Below are positions 1 through 6,262 of a stretch of DNA of 12,839 nt, in pieces. Origin of the DNA: an uncultured Oscillochloris sp. (lineage in GTDB: Bacteria > Chloroflexota > Chloroflexia > Chloroflexales > Chloroflexaceae); contig CAIRFY010000484.1 in assembly GCA_903877945.1 (NCBI GenBank), forward strand, positions 1-12,839, given 5' to 3'. Every line of letters begins with the position of its first letter. The stretch's first letter is position 1. The translations under genes and the position numbers were made by a program. Under the pieces are notes generated by a model. It saw nothing but the letters and a program-made list of their open reading frames with translations. It did no database searches and was not told where the DNA came from.

Positions 1-1215
1 CAGCGCAAGCTCGTCGTGGTAACGTAGCACACGCCCCTCGGGCGGTAGCTGTGTCAGCAGCGCTGCGCGGGTACGCTCGCAGATTGAGCTCTGGCCCTTC
101 TGATCAATGTAGGGCGCATAGGAAATCTCGCCCTTGTCGTTCAGCGGCAACTCGTAGACAAATACGTCGCCCGACTCATTCGCGAAGCGGGCGCAGCGCC
201 CTGCGCGCTGGATGATGGCTGCCGCCGGAGCAAGCTCGGTGTGGAGGGCATCGCAGGTAATATTCAGCCCAACCTCAACCACCTGGGTGGCGACAAGTAT
301 CATCGGCGAGTCGGCAGTAGCTGCGCGGCCCTCACCAAACTCCTGGCGGATGCGATCCTCTTTTGTATCGCGGTCAGAGGTGTAGAAGCGGCTGTGCAGG
401 AGCTCAACCGTCACGCCCACCATGCGCGGATCGCGCTGGAGAGTTTCGGCAAGCGCCTGCGCGCGATCAACCGTGTTGCAGATCGCGATCACCCGACGGC
501 GACGATGCGCAAGCAGATCGCTGATCACGTTGTCCGCAGTGAGCGGATCAGTGCAGAAGCGGTAGCAGCGGCGTTTCCCTGCCTGCGAGGGTAACACGTT
601 GATTTCATCAGCAGTGAGCGTGACTGGCTCAGCGTCGAGCAAGGCAGCAAGCCGAGTGATCATTGTGCGGGAGAAGGTTGCGGTCATCAGCACAAACGGC
701 ACAACACCCTTCAGCATCTGGAGAATCTGGAGTGTTGTGGAAAGCGCGCCACCACCCGACTCATCCACCGGGAAGAGGTGGAACTCATCGAAGACCAGGT
801 AGCTACCGATCACTGCGCCAGCGTTGATATTCGCCTGGCGATTCCCCAGGCTGTAGGGGATCGTCAGGAAGCTGCTCAACGCCTGGTCAATCGTCGTGAA
901 CACAAGATCGGCATCAAAGCGGCGATCATCAGGCCGGGTGCCGGTTTGGATGGCAACGTTCTTGAGCAAACCGAAGCGCGTTGAGAATGTCGCAACCGTA
1001 TTTTTATACTCTGCCTCAAACTGGTTAGCCAGCACCCGCATTGGCACTGCATAGATACACTGGCGGGGGAACGCCGATGGGTGGTTCCGCCAACCATCGA
1101 GAAAGGGAAAGAGTGCAGCGCGGGTCTTCCCCGCACCGGTTGGAGCTTGGAGGATAACGCTACGACCTTCCCGCAACAGTAGATCTATTTTTTCCTGATA
1201 GGCATAGAGGGACAT
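1..1215 (-). CDS. cas3: Cas3 helicase lacking HD nuclease domain, type I-D-like (partial)
   Basis: Superfamily 2 helicase that would unwind and feed target DNA during CRISPR interference. I translated 405 residues from ATG at 1215; the frame is open to position 1, so the C-terminus is missing. Motif I is APTGAGKT (residues 24-31), the DExH box is DEFH (143-146), motif III is TAT (178-180), and motif VI is QRAGRCAR (336-343). The helicase begins at residue 1 with no HD domain. That is typical of the type I-D (cyano-type) Cas3', where the HD nuclease sits on Cas10d. The start is supported by TAGGAG about 6 nt upstream, overlapping the stop of the WYL gene, which suggests translational coupling. 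cas10d, csc2, csc1, cas6, cas4, cas1 and cas2 would be expected beyond the left edge but are not seen. Identification as a Cas3-family helicase is firm; subtype I-D is inferred from missing HD plus the WYL neighbour. Confidence 0.88.
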   Translation of the reverse strand, partial: MSLYAYQEKIDLLLREGRSVILQAPTGAGKTRAALFPFLDGWRNHPSAFPRQCIYAVPMRVLANQFEAEYKNTVATFSTRFGLLKNVAIQTGTRPDDRRFDADLVFTTIDQALSSFLTIPYSLGNRQANINAGAVIGSYLVFDEFHLFPVDESGGGALSTTLQILQMLKGVVPFVLMTATFSRTMITRLAALLDAEPVTLTADEINVLPSQAGKRRCYRFCTDPLTADNVISDLLAHRRRRVIAICNTVDRAQALAETLQRDPRMVGVTVELLHSRFYTSDRDTKEDRIRQEFGEGRAATADSPMILVATQVVEVGLNITCDALHTELAPAAAIIQRAGRCARFANESGDVFVYELPLNDKGEISYAPYIDQKGQSSICERTRAALLTQLPPEGRVLRYHDELAL

Positions 1216-1224
1216 GGTGTACTC

Positions 1225-2283
1225 CTATCCAAAGATGTCATCAAAGCGCTGCTGGCGATCATCGCTGGCCGTCTCAGCGATGCCATACGCCCGCATCTGC
1301 CGCCGAATCTCGCCGAGCATCTGCTCACGTAATTCCTGCGGCTCCAGCACCTCGCAGTCCGCCCCCCAGCCGCGTATCCAAGGCAGCATCTCTAGGGGTT
1401 CGTCAACCTCAGCGGCCCAGATCAGCCGACCCTCGGGGTCGCGTTCGGTACGCTGCGAAGGGTGCCAGCGCTCCTCAAGCACTCGCCGCACCACCTGGTC
1501 GCCGCTGAAGCGCAGCCGAACGCTTATCGGCTGGCTATCCTCATCAAACCAGATGCTCCACGCGCCACCCAGCAGTTTGAATGGATCGAAGCCTGCGGCG
1601 ACCGCAAATGGCTCATCAAGCACGAGTGGGCGGCGCTCGATCCGCTCTAGCTTGCGTACACGCATCGCCCCAGCCAGTTCGGAGTAGCCGATCATATAGG
1701 TGCTACGGCTGAGCGCCGATGGCTCCAGCAGGTAGGGGTGAAACACCTCGTCAAAGGCTCGGCGCGCACGCAACGGTCGGTAGCGGATCTGGACTTTGCG
1801 CCCGTCGATCCACGCATCGCCAATCTCCTCCAGAACGCGCTGGTAGTCCTGCTGCTGATCACTCACCTGAAGCCGCTGCTGGTGCGCGATAGCGAGCACA
1901 TGCTCGCCTGCGGCAGGCGCGATCCCTTGATTCAGCACGACGCCTAGCTTCTGGAGCATCTCGACTGCATTACGGTCGCTCTTATCTTGGCGCTGCTGGT
2001 ACATCCGCAACGCCAACATGAGCACGATGGTCTCGTGGCGCGAGAGGCTGATGTGGGTGATATAGCGCTTGCGGTCAATCGCAACGCGCTTCTGCTCATC
2101 CCAGAGGATGGGCACGCCGTTTGCTTCCAGTGACACGATCCAGCGACCGATGGTTGATCGGTCGTTTCCAAAATGACGGGCAAGATCCGCCTGGCGCAAC
2201 GGGCTACCGCTGGGCTGAGCAAGCAGGTAGAGACGGAGTGCGTCAAGACCCTCAGACTTAAATTCGGATTTGCTCTGGCTCAT
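1225..2283 (-). CDS. HTH-WYL-WCX transcriptional regulator of the cas operon
   Basis: Predicted ligand-sensing DNA-binding regulator, 352 aa. An N-terminal winged helix-turn-helix covers about residues 12-75 (recognition helix near NDRSTIGRWIVSLEANG). A WYL-type domain covers about 160-225, with the WYL triad degraded to a TYMIGY-like strand (195-200). A C-terminal WCX-like region (about 250-335) contains PWIRGWGADCEVLEP. WYL domains are thought to sense nucleic acids or nucleotides, and WYL proteins next to type I-D cas genes have been linked to control of crRNA levels in cyanobacteria. I chose ATG 2283 because GGAGAG lies about 7 nt upstream. A longer frame could begin at GTG 2400, but it has no good ribosome site and would overlap the upstream HTH gene. 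The stop is 9 bp before cas3. Operator-like TGCAACA sites lie 57-118 bp upstream. Confidence 0.87.
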   Translation of the reverse strand: MSQSKSEFKSEGLDALRLYLLAQPSGSPLRQADLARHFGNDRSTIGRWIVSLEANGVPILWDEQKRVAIDRKRYITHISLSRHETIVLMLALRMYQQRQDKSDRNAVEMLQKLGVVLNQGIAPAAGEHVLAIAHQQRLQVSDQQQDYQRVLEEIGDAWIDGRKVQIRYRPLRARRAFDEVFHPYLLEPSALSRSTYMIGYSELAGAMRVRKLERIERRPLVLDEPFAVAAGFDPFKLLGGAWSIWFDEDSQPISVRLRFSGDQVVRRVLEERWHPSQRTERDPEGRLIWAAEVDEPLEMLPWIRGWGADCEVLEPQELREQMLGEIRRQMRAYGIAETASDDRQQRFDDIFG

Positions 2284-2326
2284 AGGGTACTCTCCGATCC
2301 GATGATATGCGGAGCATAGCATACGC

Positions 2327-2346
2327 CATTGCGAAAAATTGCAACA
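2327..2346. promoter_or_regulatory. Candidate operator overlapping the WYL promoter region
   Basis: Partial palindrome: TTGC (2329-2332) and TGCAACA (2340-2346), the latter identical to one arm of the perfect site at 2657-2675. On the minus strand it contains TTGCAA, which could act as a -35 element, with TATGCT-like -10 candidates 15-20 nt downstream. It lies about 45 bp upstream of the WYL start. Binding is inferred only from motif recurrence. Confidence 0.35.
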
Positions 2347-2381
2347 GGTAACGATGAATTTGCGAGCATCGTCATTTCTGA

Positions 2382-2401
2382 TGTTGCACGTTATTGCCAC
2401 C
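2382..2401. promoter_or_regulatory. Candidate operator half-site at the HTH/WYL junction
   Basis: An exact TGTTGCA arm (2382-2388) followed after 6 bp by TGCCACC (2395-2401), which matches TGCAACA at 5 of 7 positions. It overlaps the end of the small HTH gene and lies about 100 bp upstream of the WYL start. It is degenerate relative to the site at 2657-2675. Confidence 0.3.
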
Positions 2402-2603
2402 AGCGCCGAGAGAGGCGAACCTTTCCCTCATTGTCCTCCTCAATCAAGATGCCCTGATCGTGAAGATCTGCGAGGTCGCGCATGACGGTGGATCGCGGCA
2501 CACCCAGTCGCCGCGCCAGATCTGCCTGCGAGAGATCTGCCTCACCCAAAAGCTCTGAGTATTGTTCTAGCCGCTCCTGCTTGCCCTGTTTGCTGCCAAA
2601 CAT
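2391..2603 (-). CDS. Small winged-HTH DNA-binding protein
   Basis: A 70-aa protein that is essentially one winged helix-turn-helix domain (DeoR/HTH_11-like). The HTH is LSQADLARRLGVPRSTVMRD (residues 23-42), followed by a wing (GILIEEDNEGKVRLSRRWW). There is no effector-binding domain. I chose ATG 2603 because of a near-consensus AGGAGG 7 nt upstream; the longer frame running back to 2771 crosses low-complexity repeat DNA and is not credible. The gene lies 107 bp upstream of the WYL gene on the same strand, and a perfect TGTTGCA-N5-TGCAACA palindrome lies 54 bp upstream of its start. It is plausibly an autoregulator or co-regulator of the WYL-cas3 unit. No family name can be given with certainty. 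Confidence 0.82.
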   Translation of the reverse strand: MFGSKQGKQERLEQYSELLGEADLSQADLARRLGVPRSTVMRDLADLHDQGILIEEDNEGKVRLSRRWWQ

Positions 2604-2656
2604 CGTCGCACCTCCTGTATATCTCAGCTTCCACTGAAACCACAGTGCGGCAGGGC

Positions 2657-2675
2657 TGTTGCATGTACTGCAACA
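2657..2675. promoter_or_regulatory. Perfect palindromic operator TGTTGCA-N5-TGCAACA
   Basis: Two exact 7-bp inverted arms separated by 5 bp (tgtac), centred on 2666, located 54 bp upstream of the small HTH gene start. The size and symmetry fit a dimeric HTH regulator, and the arm recurs at 2340-2346, 2382-2388 and 2853-2859 around the two regulator genes. It is most simply an autoregulatory site for the HTH or the WYL protein. Confidence 0.5.
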
Positions 2676-2700
2676 CAGGCGGGGCAATCTGCGAATAATG

Positions 2701-2851
2701 CCTAGTACTACAGTTGTAAATATCTTCGCAGAAAGGCTCTCGCCGATCACCCCCCCTAGCCCCCCCCGCAAGCGGGAGGGAACAACGCATTATCCCCCCC
2801 GCGTGCGGGGGGGCTAGGGGGGGTAATTCAAACTACAACTGTAGTACTAGG
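2701..2851. mobile_element. MITE-like element with 18-bp perfect terminal inverted repeats
   Basis: CCTAGTACTACAGTTGTA at 2701-2718 is an exact inverted match of 2834-2851. The 151-bp element has no open frame worth noting. Inside it is a C/G-tract palindrome (2749-2769 with 2805-2824, near-perfect, each arm containing CTAG). The termini suggest a non-autonomous element mobilised in trans. No clear target duplication was seen, so the family is unknown. It lies directly upstream of the operator region of the small HTH gene. Confidence 0.7.
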
Positions 2852-2899
2852 TTGTTGCAGACTGCGGTGTGAGGCGCAAATTTCTCGGTGTCGTCATGC

Positions 2900-2980
2900 T
2901 GCATCCCTCCGCACATATGCATATTCCCACGCGGACAACCGCACACGATCCATCTTCTCCCGCGTGTGCGGAGTGATGCA
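2900..2980. repeat. Nested, mutually exclusive inverted repeats downstream of the CHAT gene
   Basis: Positions 2900-2915 pair with 2965-2980 (15 of 16 positions). Positions 2939-2947 (CCGCACACG) pair perfectly with 2963-2971 across a 15-nt loop. The two pairings share the 2963-2980 segment, so only one can form at a time. The region follows the stop of the CHAT gene and precedes the HTH gene on the minus strand, so it could act as a terminator or attenuator. There is no U-tract. The surrounding 2852-3009 holds no gene I can support. Confidence 0.4.
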
Positions 2981-3009
2981 CGTCCGCAATCTCTCTGTGG
3001 CCACTGTCC

Positions 3010-4467
3010 CTACGCGCCCTCGTCATCCATCTGGTCATCAACGGCCTGCCCCGACGCCCGCAGATGCGCCTTGATGCGCCGGATCTCGGCGCGGGCCTCG
3101 CGAATGCCCGCGCTGACCTCGGGGCGGGCGTTGGCCGTGCCGGTAATGGCAATCTGGTTGAGGTAATGGGCCAGGGTACTGCGATGGTTCGCCAGTCGTT
3201 GGCGCAGCCCCGATCCTTGATCCGCCTGGGTCGGCGGCGCGCCGTAGGTGTGCTGGCTGCCGATGATGCTGTCCACCTGCCCGCCGGTGACGGTGACCAC
3301 CTGTAGGGTGCCCACGTTGCCGCCGACGTGGATGCCGGGGGCTGGTTGGGCGGGCGCGGGCGGGGCTGGCTCGGACCAGAGTCGCCCGTCGGTGCGCAGC
3401 CAGAGCGCGGCCTGCCACCAGGGGCGCTGCTCGCCGAGGGCGGCGCGGGCGGCGGCCATCGCCCGGTCGATCTGCCCGTCGCGGCGCAGTTCGGTGATCA
3501 GGGTAGGCAGGAGCGTCTTCACGGCGCTCATCGCCACATCGCCCTGGAAGCCGAGCACGGCGGGGACGCCGACGCGGGCGAGGCCCGGGCCGATGGCGCT
3601 GAGGGTATCGCCGTAGCCGCCGCCACCGCTGCGGCAGGAGGCCAGGATGAGTAGCAGCGGGCGGGTGGCGAGGCGCTGCACAGCGGCGACAACGTCCGCG
3701 CCGGACGCCTGGTGGGACGTGCCGTCGTCCTGCTCCAGCCAGACCACGGGCCTGCTATCGCGCAACGTACCGTGAGCCACCAGGACAACGATGTGCGGGC
3801 TGTCGCGCAGGTGGGCCGCGATGTTCACCAGGGTGGCCCGGCCCGCCGCGCCAGCGGTGTCGCCCAGGATCGTCGTGGGGATGTCGCCCAGGGCGGCGCG
3901 GGCGCGGGCCACCTCCCCGTCCACATCGACCTCGGCCATCCCAGCGGCCAGATTGCTCGGGTTGGAGACGACCACCAGGGCGCGCAGGTCGGGCCGGGGC
4001 GGGATCGTGACGGGCGTGAGGTCGGCGCTATCGAGGGTACGGACGAGGCGCACGCGCTCGTACAGGGCGATGGGCTGGTCGGTCTCGGGGTCACGCAGGG
4101 TCTCCCAGCGGAGCGCGTGCAGCTCATCGGCGCGGGCATCGAGGCGCAGGCGCACCTGGAGATCATCGGCGGCGGCGAAGGCGCGGGCCTTGAGCCAGGA
4201 GTCGCGGAGCGTCTGGTCAGCAAAGAGTTGGTCGCTGAGCAGCTTCCCGTAGGCGGCGGGGTTATGGCTCATAGCCCGCAGCGCCTCGGGGTCGAGCGTA
4301 ACCGGCGCGTTGGTGGCAAGCTGTGTGGCGGCAGCGCTGGCGGCGCTGGTCAGTGTCGCATCGGCGGTGAACATAGCCGATAACCGATAACCGATAGCCG
4401 ATAGATTCTCGGCGTCAGCCAGCGGCGGCAAAGCGGAGCGGATGTGAAATTCGATAGTGGTTGACAT
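3010..4467 (-). CDS. CHAT-domain caspase-like protease with C-terminal accessory domain
   Basis: A 485-aa clan CD cysteine peptidase (CHAT/caspase-like). After an N-terminal beta strand (MSTTIEFHIR) come a CHAT lead-in with WETL (121-124), the catalytic His in LVAHGTL (H232) and the catalytic Cys in ASCRSGGGG (C278). The Pro-rich linker (366-378) leads to a glycine/valine beta segment (about 379-409, GGNVGTLQVVTVTGGQV). A charged helical tail (about 420-475) follows, resembling effector-associated modules fused to Chloroflexota CHAT and NTPase proteins. Such proteases are cut-on-activation effectors in several defence and cell-death systems. I chose ATG 4467 over an upstream TTG at 4500. Residues 22-32 are encoded by a tandem heptamer repeat. 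No dedicated partner gene is adjacent, so its trigger is unknown. The protease family is clear; the defence role is inferred. Confidence 0.87.
   Translation of the reverse strand: MSTTIEFHIRSALPPLADAENLSAIGYRLSAMFTADATLTSAASAAATQLATNAPVTLDPEALRAMSHNPAAYGKLLSDQLFADQTLRDSWLKARAFAAADDLQVRLRLDARADELHALRWETLRDPETDQPIALYERVRLVRTLDSADLTPVTIPPRPDLRALVVVSNPSNLAAGMAEVDVDGEVARARAALGDIPTTILGDTAGAAGRATLVNIAAHLRDSPHIVVLVAHGTLRDSRPVVWLEQDDGTSHQASGADVVAAVQRLATRPLLLILASCRSGGGGYGDTLSAIGPGLARVGVPAVLGFQGDVAMSAVKTLLPTLITELRRDGQIDRAMAAARAALGEQRPWWQAALWLRTDGRLWSEPAPPAPAQPAPGIHVGGNVGTLQVVTVTGGQVDSIIGSQHTYGAPPTQADQGSGLRQRLANHRSTLAHYLNQIAITGTANARPEVSAGIREARAEIRRIKAHLRASGQAVDDQMDDEGA
4374..4404. repeat. Tandem heptamer repeat (GCCGATA/ACCGATA) x4 inside the CHAT gene
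   Basis: Four head-to-tail 7-bp units occupy 4376-4403 (GCCGATA, ACCGATA, ACCGATA, GCCGATA). Because 3 units make 21 bp, the coding strand reads with a 7-codon period and yields an LSAIGYRLSA stretch between the first beta strand and the rest of the CHAT protein. The same heptamer forms an array at 7665-7695. Confidence 0.85.
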
Positions 4468-4499
4468 GGTGTGCCGATTCAGCAGGCGGATGTGTGGCA

Positions 4500-4508
4500 A
4501 TCATAGCA
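4500..4508 (-). promoter_or_regulatory. Extended -10 promoter candidate for the CHAT gene
   Basis: On the minus strand the sequence TGCTATGAT gives an extended -10 (TGnTATGAT), 33 bp upstream of the chosen ATG. No convincing -35 hexamer is visible because the upstream DNA is a C-rich tract. The rest of 4509-4686 holds no gene I can support apart from a 31-codon open frame (4549-4644, minus) without a ribosome site. Confidence 0.3.
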
Positions 4509-4686
4509 GGGCGGGGCGGGGCGGGGGCGGCAAGGGGCACCGATGCGCTCAGCCCCGCTGGGGCCGACGTTGTAGGATCTGATCGAGCGCCTGGCGGTTG
4601 CAGATCTGAACTGCGTATCCGCCATCGCGAGGGCGTACCCACATATTGCATTGCTCTATGGTAGTGCATCACACGTACTCATGGTC

Positions 4687-4692
4687 TATAAT
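4687..4692 (+). promoter_or_regulatory. TATAAT -10 box upstream of the XRE-like pseudogene
   Basis: A consensus TATAAT lies 38 bp upstream of the pseudogene ATG in a locally AT-rich stretch. No good -35 is found at 16-18 bp spacing, so this is a weak call. Confidence 0.3.
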
Positions 4693-4729
4693 ACAACTAG
4701 ATGGTGCTATATCGCTGTGGACGTATCCT

Positions 4730-5041
4730 ATGAAGCCGATCCGACTTGAACTCAATCCCCAGTTCCCCGATATTGTCGCCCGTGCCGGGCTTTCGTAGCG
4801 CGCCTTCGTTCACCGTGCGGGCATCAGTTTCTCGACCATCATGGGCTTGTTGCATCCGGAGTTGCATCCGGATCGGCGCGGTGGCATGCATCTGCGCACG
4901 GCCTGGCTGCTCGCCAACGCCTATGGCGAGATTGCCCACGTTGATGCGGATACGGCGTTTCGCCTGCTCATTGTGGATCACCGAGCGGCGTTGTCCCTGG
5001 CGCAGGCACACTCCGAAGAGCCGACGCATGACACGGCTTGA
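4730..5041 (+). pseudogene. Small XRE-like HTH protein interrupted by an amber codon
   Basis: From ATG 4730 the frame reads MKPIRLELNPQFPDIVARAGLS, then TAG (4796-4798), then continues in the same frame as RAFVHRAGISFSTIMGLLHP to a TGA at 5039-5041, 104 codons in all. The protein-like quality is equal on both sides of the TAG. Replacing it with CAG (Gln) would give a normal helix-turn-helix core (GLSQRAFVHRAGIS). A single C-to-T change is therefore the simplest explanation, either real decay or a sequence error. An internal ATG at 4841 could give a 66-aa fragment without the first HTH helix. The intact protein would be a small DNA-binding regulator. Confidence 0.7.
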
Positions 5042-5077
5042 GCAGGAAGTCGCACCTCAAAGCTTTAGCAGATAGCC

Positions 5078-5179
5078 TATCGCAATCCTCTTGGGATTGT
5101 TGAGTGGAGTCAAGGCTTTAGCCGGATAAGGCCGCCTAAAGGATTGACTCCTTTTCATAACCAGTTTAGGATTGCTATA
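5078..5179. mobile_element. TA-flanked MITE, copy 1 (upstream of protease)
   Basis: A 98-bp core with ends TCGCAATCC and AGGATTGCTA, bounded by TA at 5078-5079 and 5178-5179. It is an inverted, diverged copy of 8211-8313. Most of it is a hairpin: 5106-5125 against 5132-5151, arms beginning and ending with GGAGTC/GACTCC. TA target duplications and small size fit an IS630/Tc1-type non-autonomous element. It ends 24 bp before the protease start, so it forms most of that gene's upstream region. Confidence 0.75.
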
Positions 5180-5203
5180 TCGCCGCATGGAGCAAGAAGG
5201 ACA

Positions 5204-6211
5204 ATGCCAATGTCGTCAACACACCCCTATGCCGCTGCCCTCGTAGAAAAAGTGCAGCAGCGCAAGAGCCAACAGATCAGCATTGCGGCTCGAACGCTCA
5301 TCCGTGGATTTGGCTACGAGCGCCGTACCGAAAAGATTGTGGGCGAAGTCGCTGGTCATCTTCACGCGATGGGACTCGCCACCACGCTCTCCCTCACCTT
5401 CCCCCGCAGCCTCGATGATAAAGTCACCATCGCCACGCTTGCGCCACGCGCTCAGCCGTTGACTCCACCGTCCGCACCCATTGCCCCCGCCGTCCAGTCC
5501 GATCTGCGTACGACAGCCGCCCGAGCGGTTCCCGCCACCGTTGCGATCACAACAGAGAGCAGCATCGGTTCCGGCTTTCTGGTTCACCCCGATGGGCTGG
5601 TGGTCACCGCACGCCACGTCCTTGCCGAGGGCGACTACTCGCTGCGCTCGGTGCAGGTCGCGATCTCACCGGGGCTACCGAATGAGCAGACCGTTGAGGG
5701 GGTTGTGTTCCGGTCACACCGCCAGCTCGACTACGCCCTACTCTGGCTGCTGGCCGACGGGCCATTCCCCACGCTGCCGATCGGCAACCCACAAGCCCTT
5801 GCGCACGCCCAATCGGTGCTCGCCGTGGGCAGTCCATCCGGGCTGCATAACACCGTCTCGCTCGGTATCGTGAGCAACCCGTGCCAGCGCCTCCGGGGCA
5901 TTGAGTATATCCAGACCGACGCATCAATCGATCCCGGCAACTCCGGCGGCCCGCTCATCACCGATGACGGAGTCGTGGGGATCAATGAATGGATCATCAT
6001 GGGTGTCGGCGCGGCGAAGTTTTCGCTGCCGATCGACTACCTGCGCGACGATATTGCGCAGGCGATCAGCCTTGGCCGTGATGCCTGCCTCACCGCTCGC
6101 TACTGCCCCGCCTGTGGCAACTTCGACCCCGCCGAGCCGACGTGGTTTTGCCGCTCGTGCGGCATACAGTTCGTGATCAACGCAGAGCCAGAGGCTGCCC
6201 CGCCAGTGTAG
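5204..6211 (+). CDS. Trypsin-like (S1C/HtrA-type) serine protease with C-terminal zinc ribbon
   Basis: A 335-aa chymotrypsin-fold protease. The catalytic triad is visible: His138 in VVTARHVLAEG, Asp176 in HRQLDYALLW and Ser247 in DPGNSGGPL. Residues about 10-80 form an N-terminal module with a GFGYERRTEKIVGEV signature, then a Pro-rich linker (80-100). The C-terminus carries a CPAC...CRSC zinc ribbon (C301, C304, C316, C319). There is no signal peptide, transmembrane segment or PDZ domain, so unlike HtrA/DegP it is probably cytoplasmic. I chose ATG 5204 (AAGGA about 5 nt upstream); a TTG at 5144 lies inside the MITE and is rejected. The next gene begins 51 bp downstream and also carries a zinc ribbon, so they probably work together. 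The target is unknown. Confidence 0.88.
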   Translation: MPMSSTHPYAAALVEKVQQRKSQQISIAARTLIRGFGYERRTEKIVGEVAGHLHAMGLATTLSLTFPRSLDDKVTIATLAPRAQPLTPPSAPIAPAVQSDLRTTAARAVPATVAITTESSIGSGFLVHPDGLVVTARHVLAEGDYSLRSVQVAISPGLPNEQTVEGVVFRSHRQLDYALLWLLADGPFPTLPIGNPQALAHAQSVLAVGSPSGLHNTVSLGIVSNPCQRLRGIEYIQTDASIDPGNSGGPLITDDGVVGINEWIIMGVGAAKFSLPIDYLRDDIAQAISLGRDACLTARYCPACGNFDPAEPTWFCRSCGIQFVINAEPEAAPPV

Positions 6212-6262
6212 GTTATCCGTCCCGGCAATGTTCCCGCGTGCATTGAGAGAGAGGAAAGCTTT

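Noticed and set aside
2284..2400. N-terminal extension of the WYL protein from GTG 2400
   Set aside because: No ribosome site, overlaps the HTH gene, and the extension covers the likely promoter and operator; ATG 2283 has a good GGAGAG.
2847..3152. A 101-codon minus-strand open frame at the end of the CHAT gene
   Set aside because: Mostly an out-of-frame reading of the CHAT C-terminus, rich in Arg, Ala and Pro; the tail has no conserved look.
3712..4383. A 223-codon plus-strand open frame opposite the CHAT gene
   Set aside because: It is the antisense of a clear CHAT gene in high-GC DNA, with low-complexity G/A-rich translation and no recognisable motif.
4549..4644. A 31-codon minus-strand frame (MWVRPRDGGYAVQICNRQAL...)
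   Set aside because: The peptide looks somewhat protein-like and may be a gene remnant, but there is no ribosome site and no family I can name.
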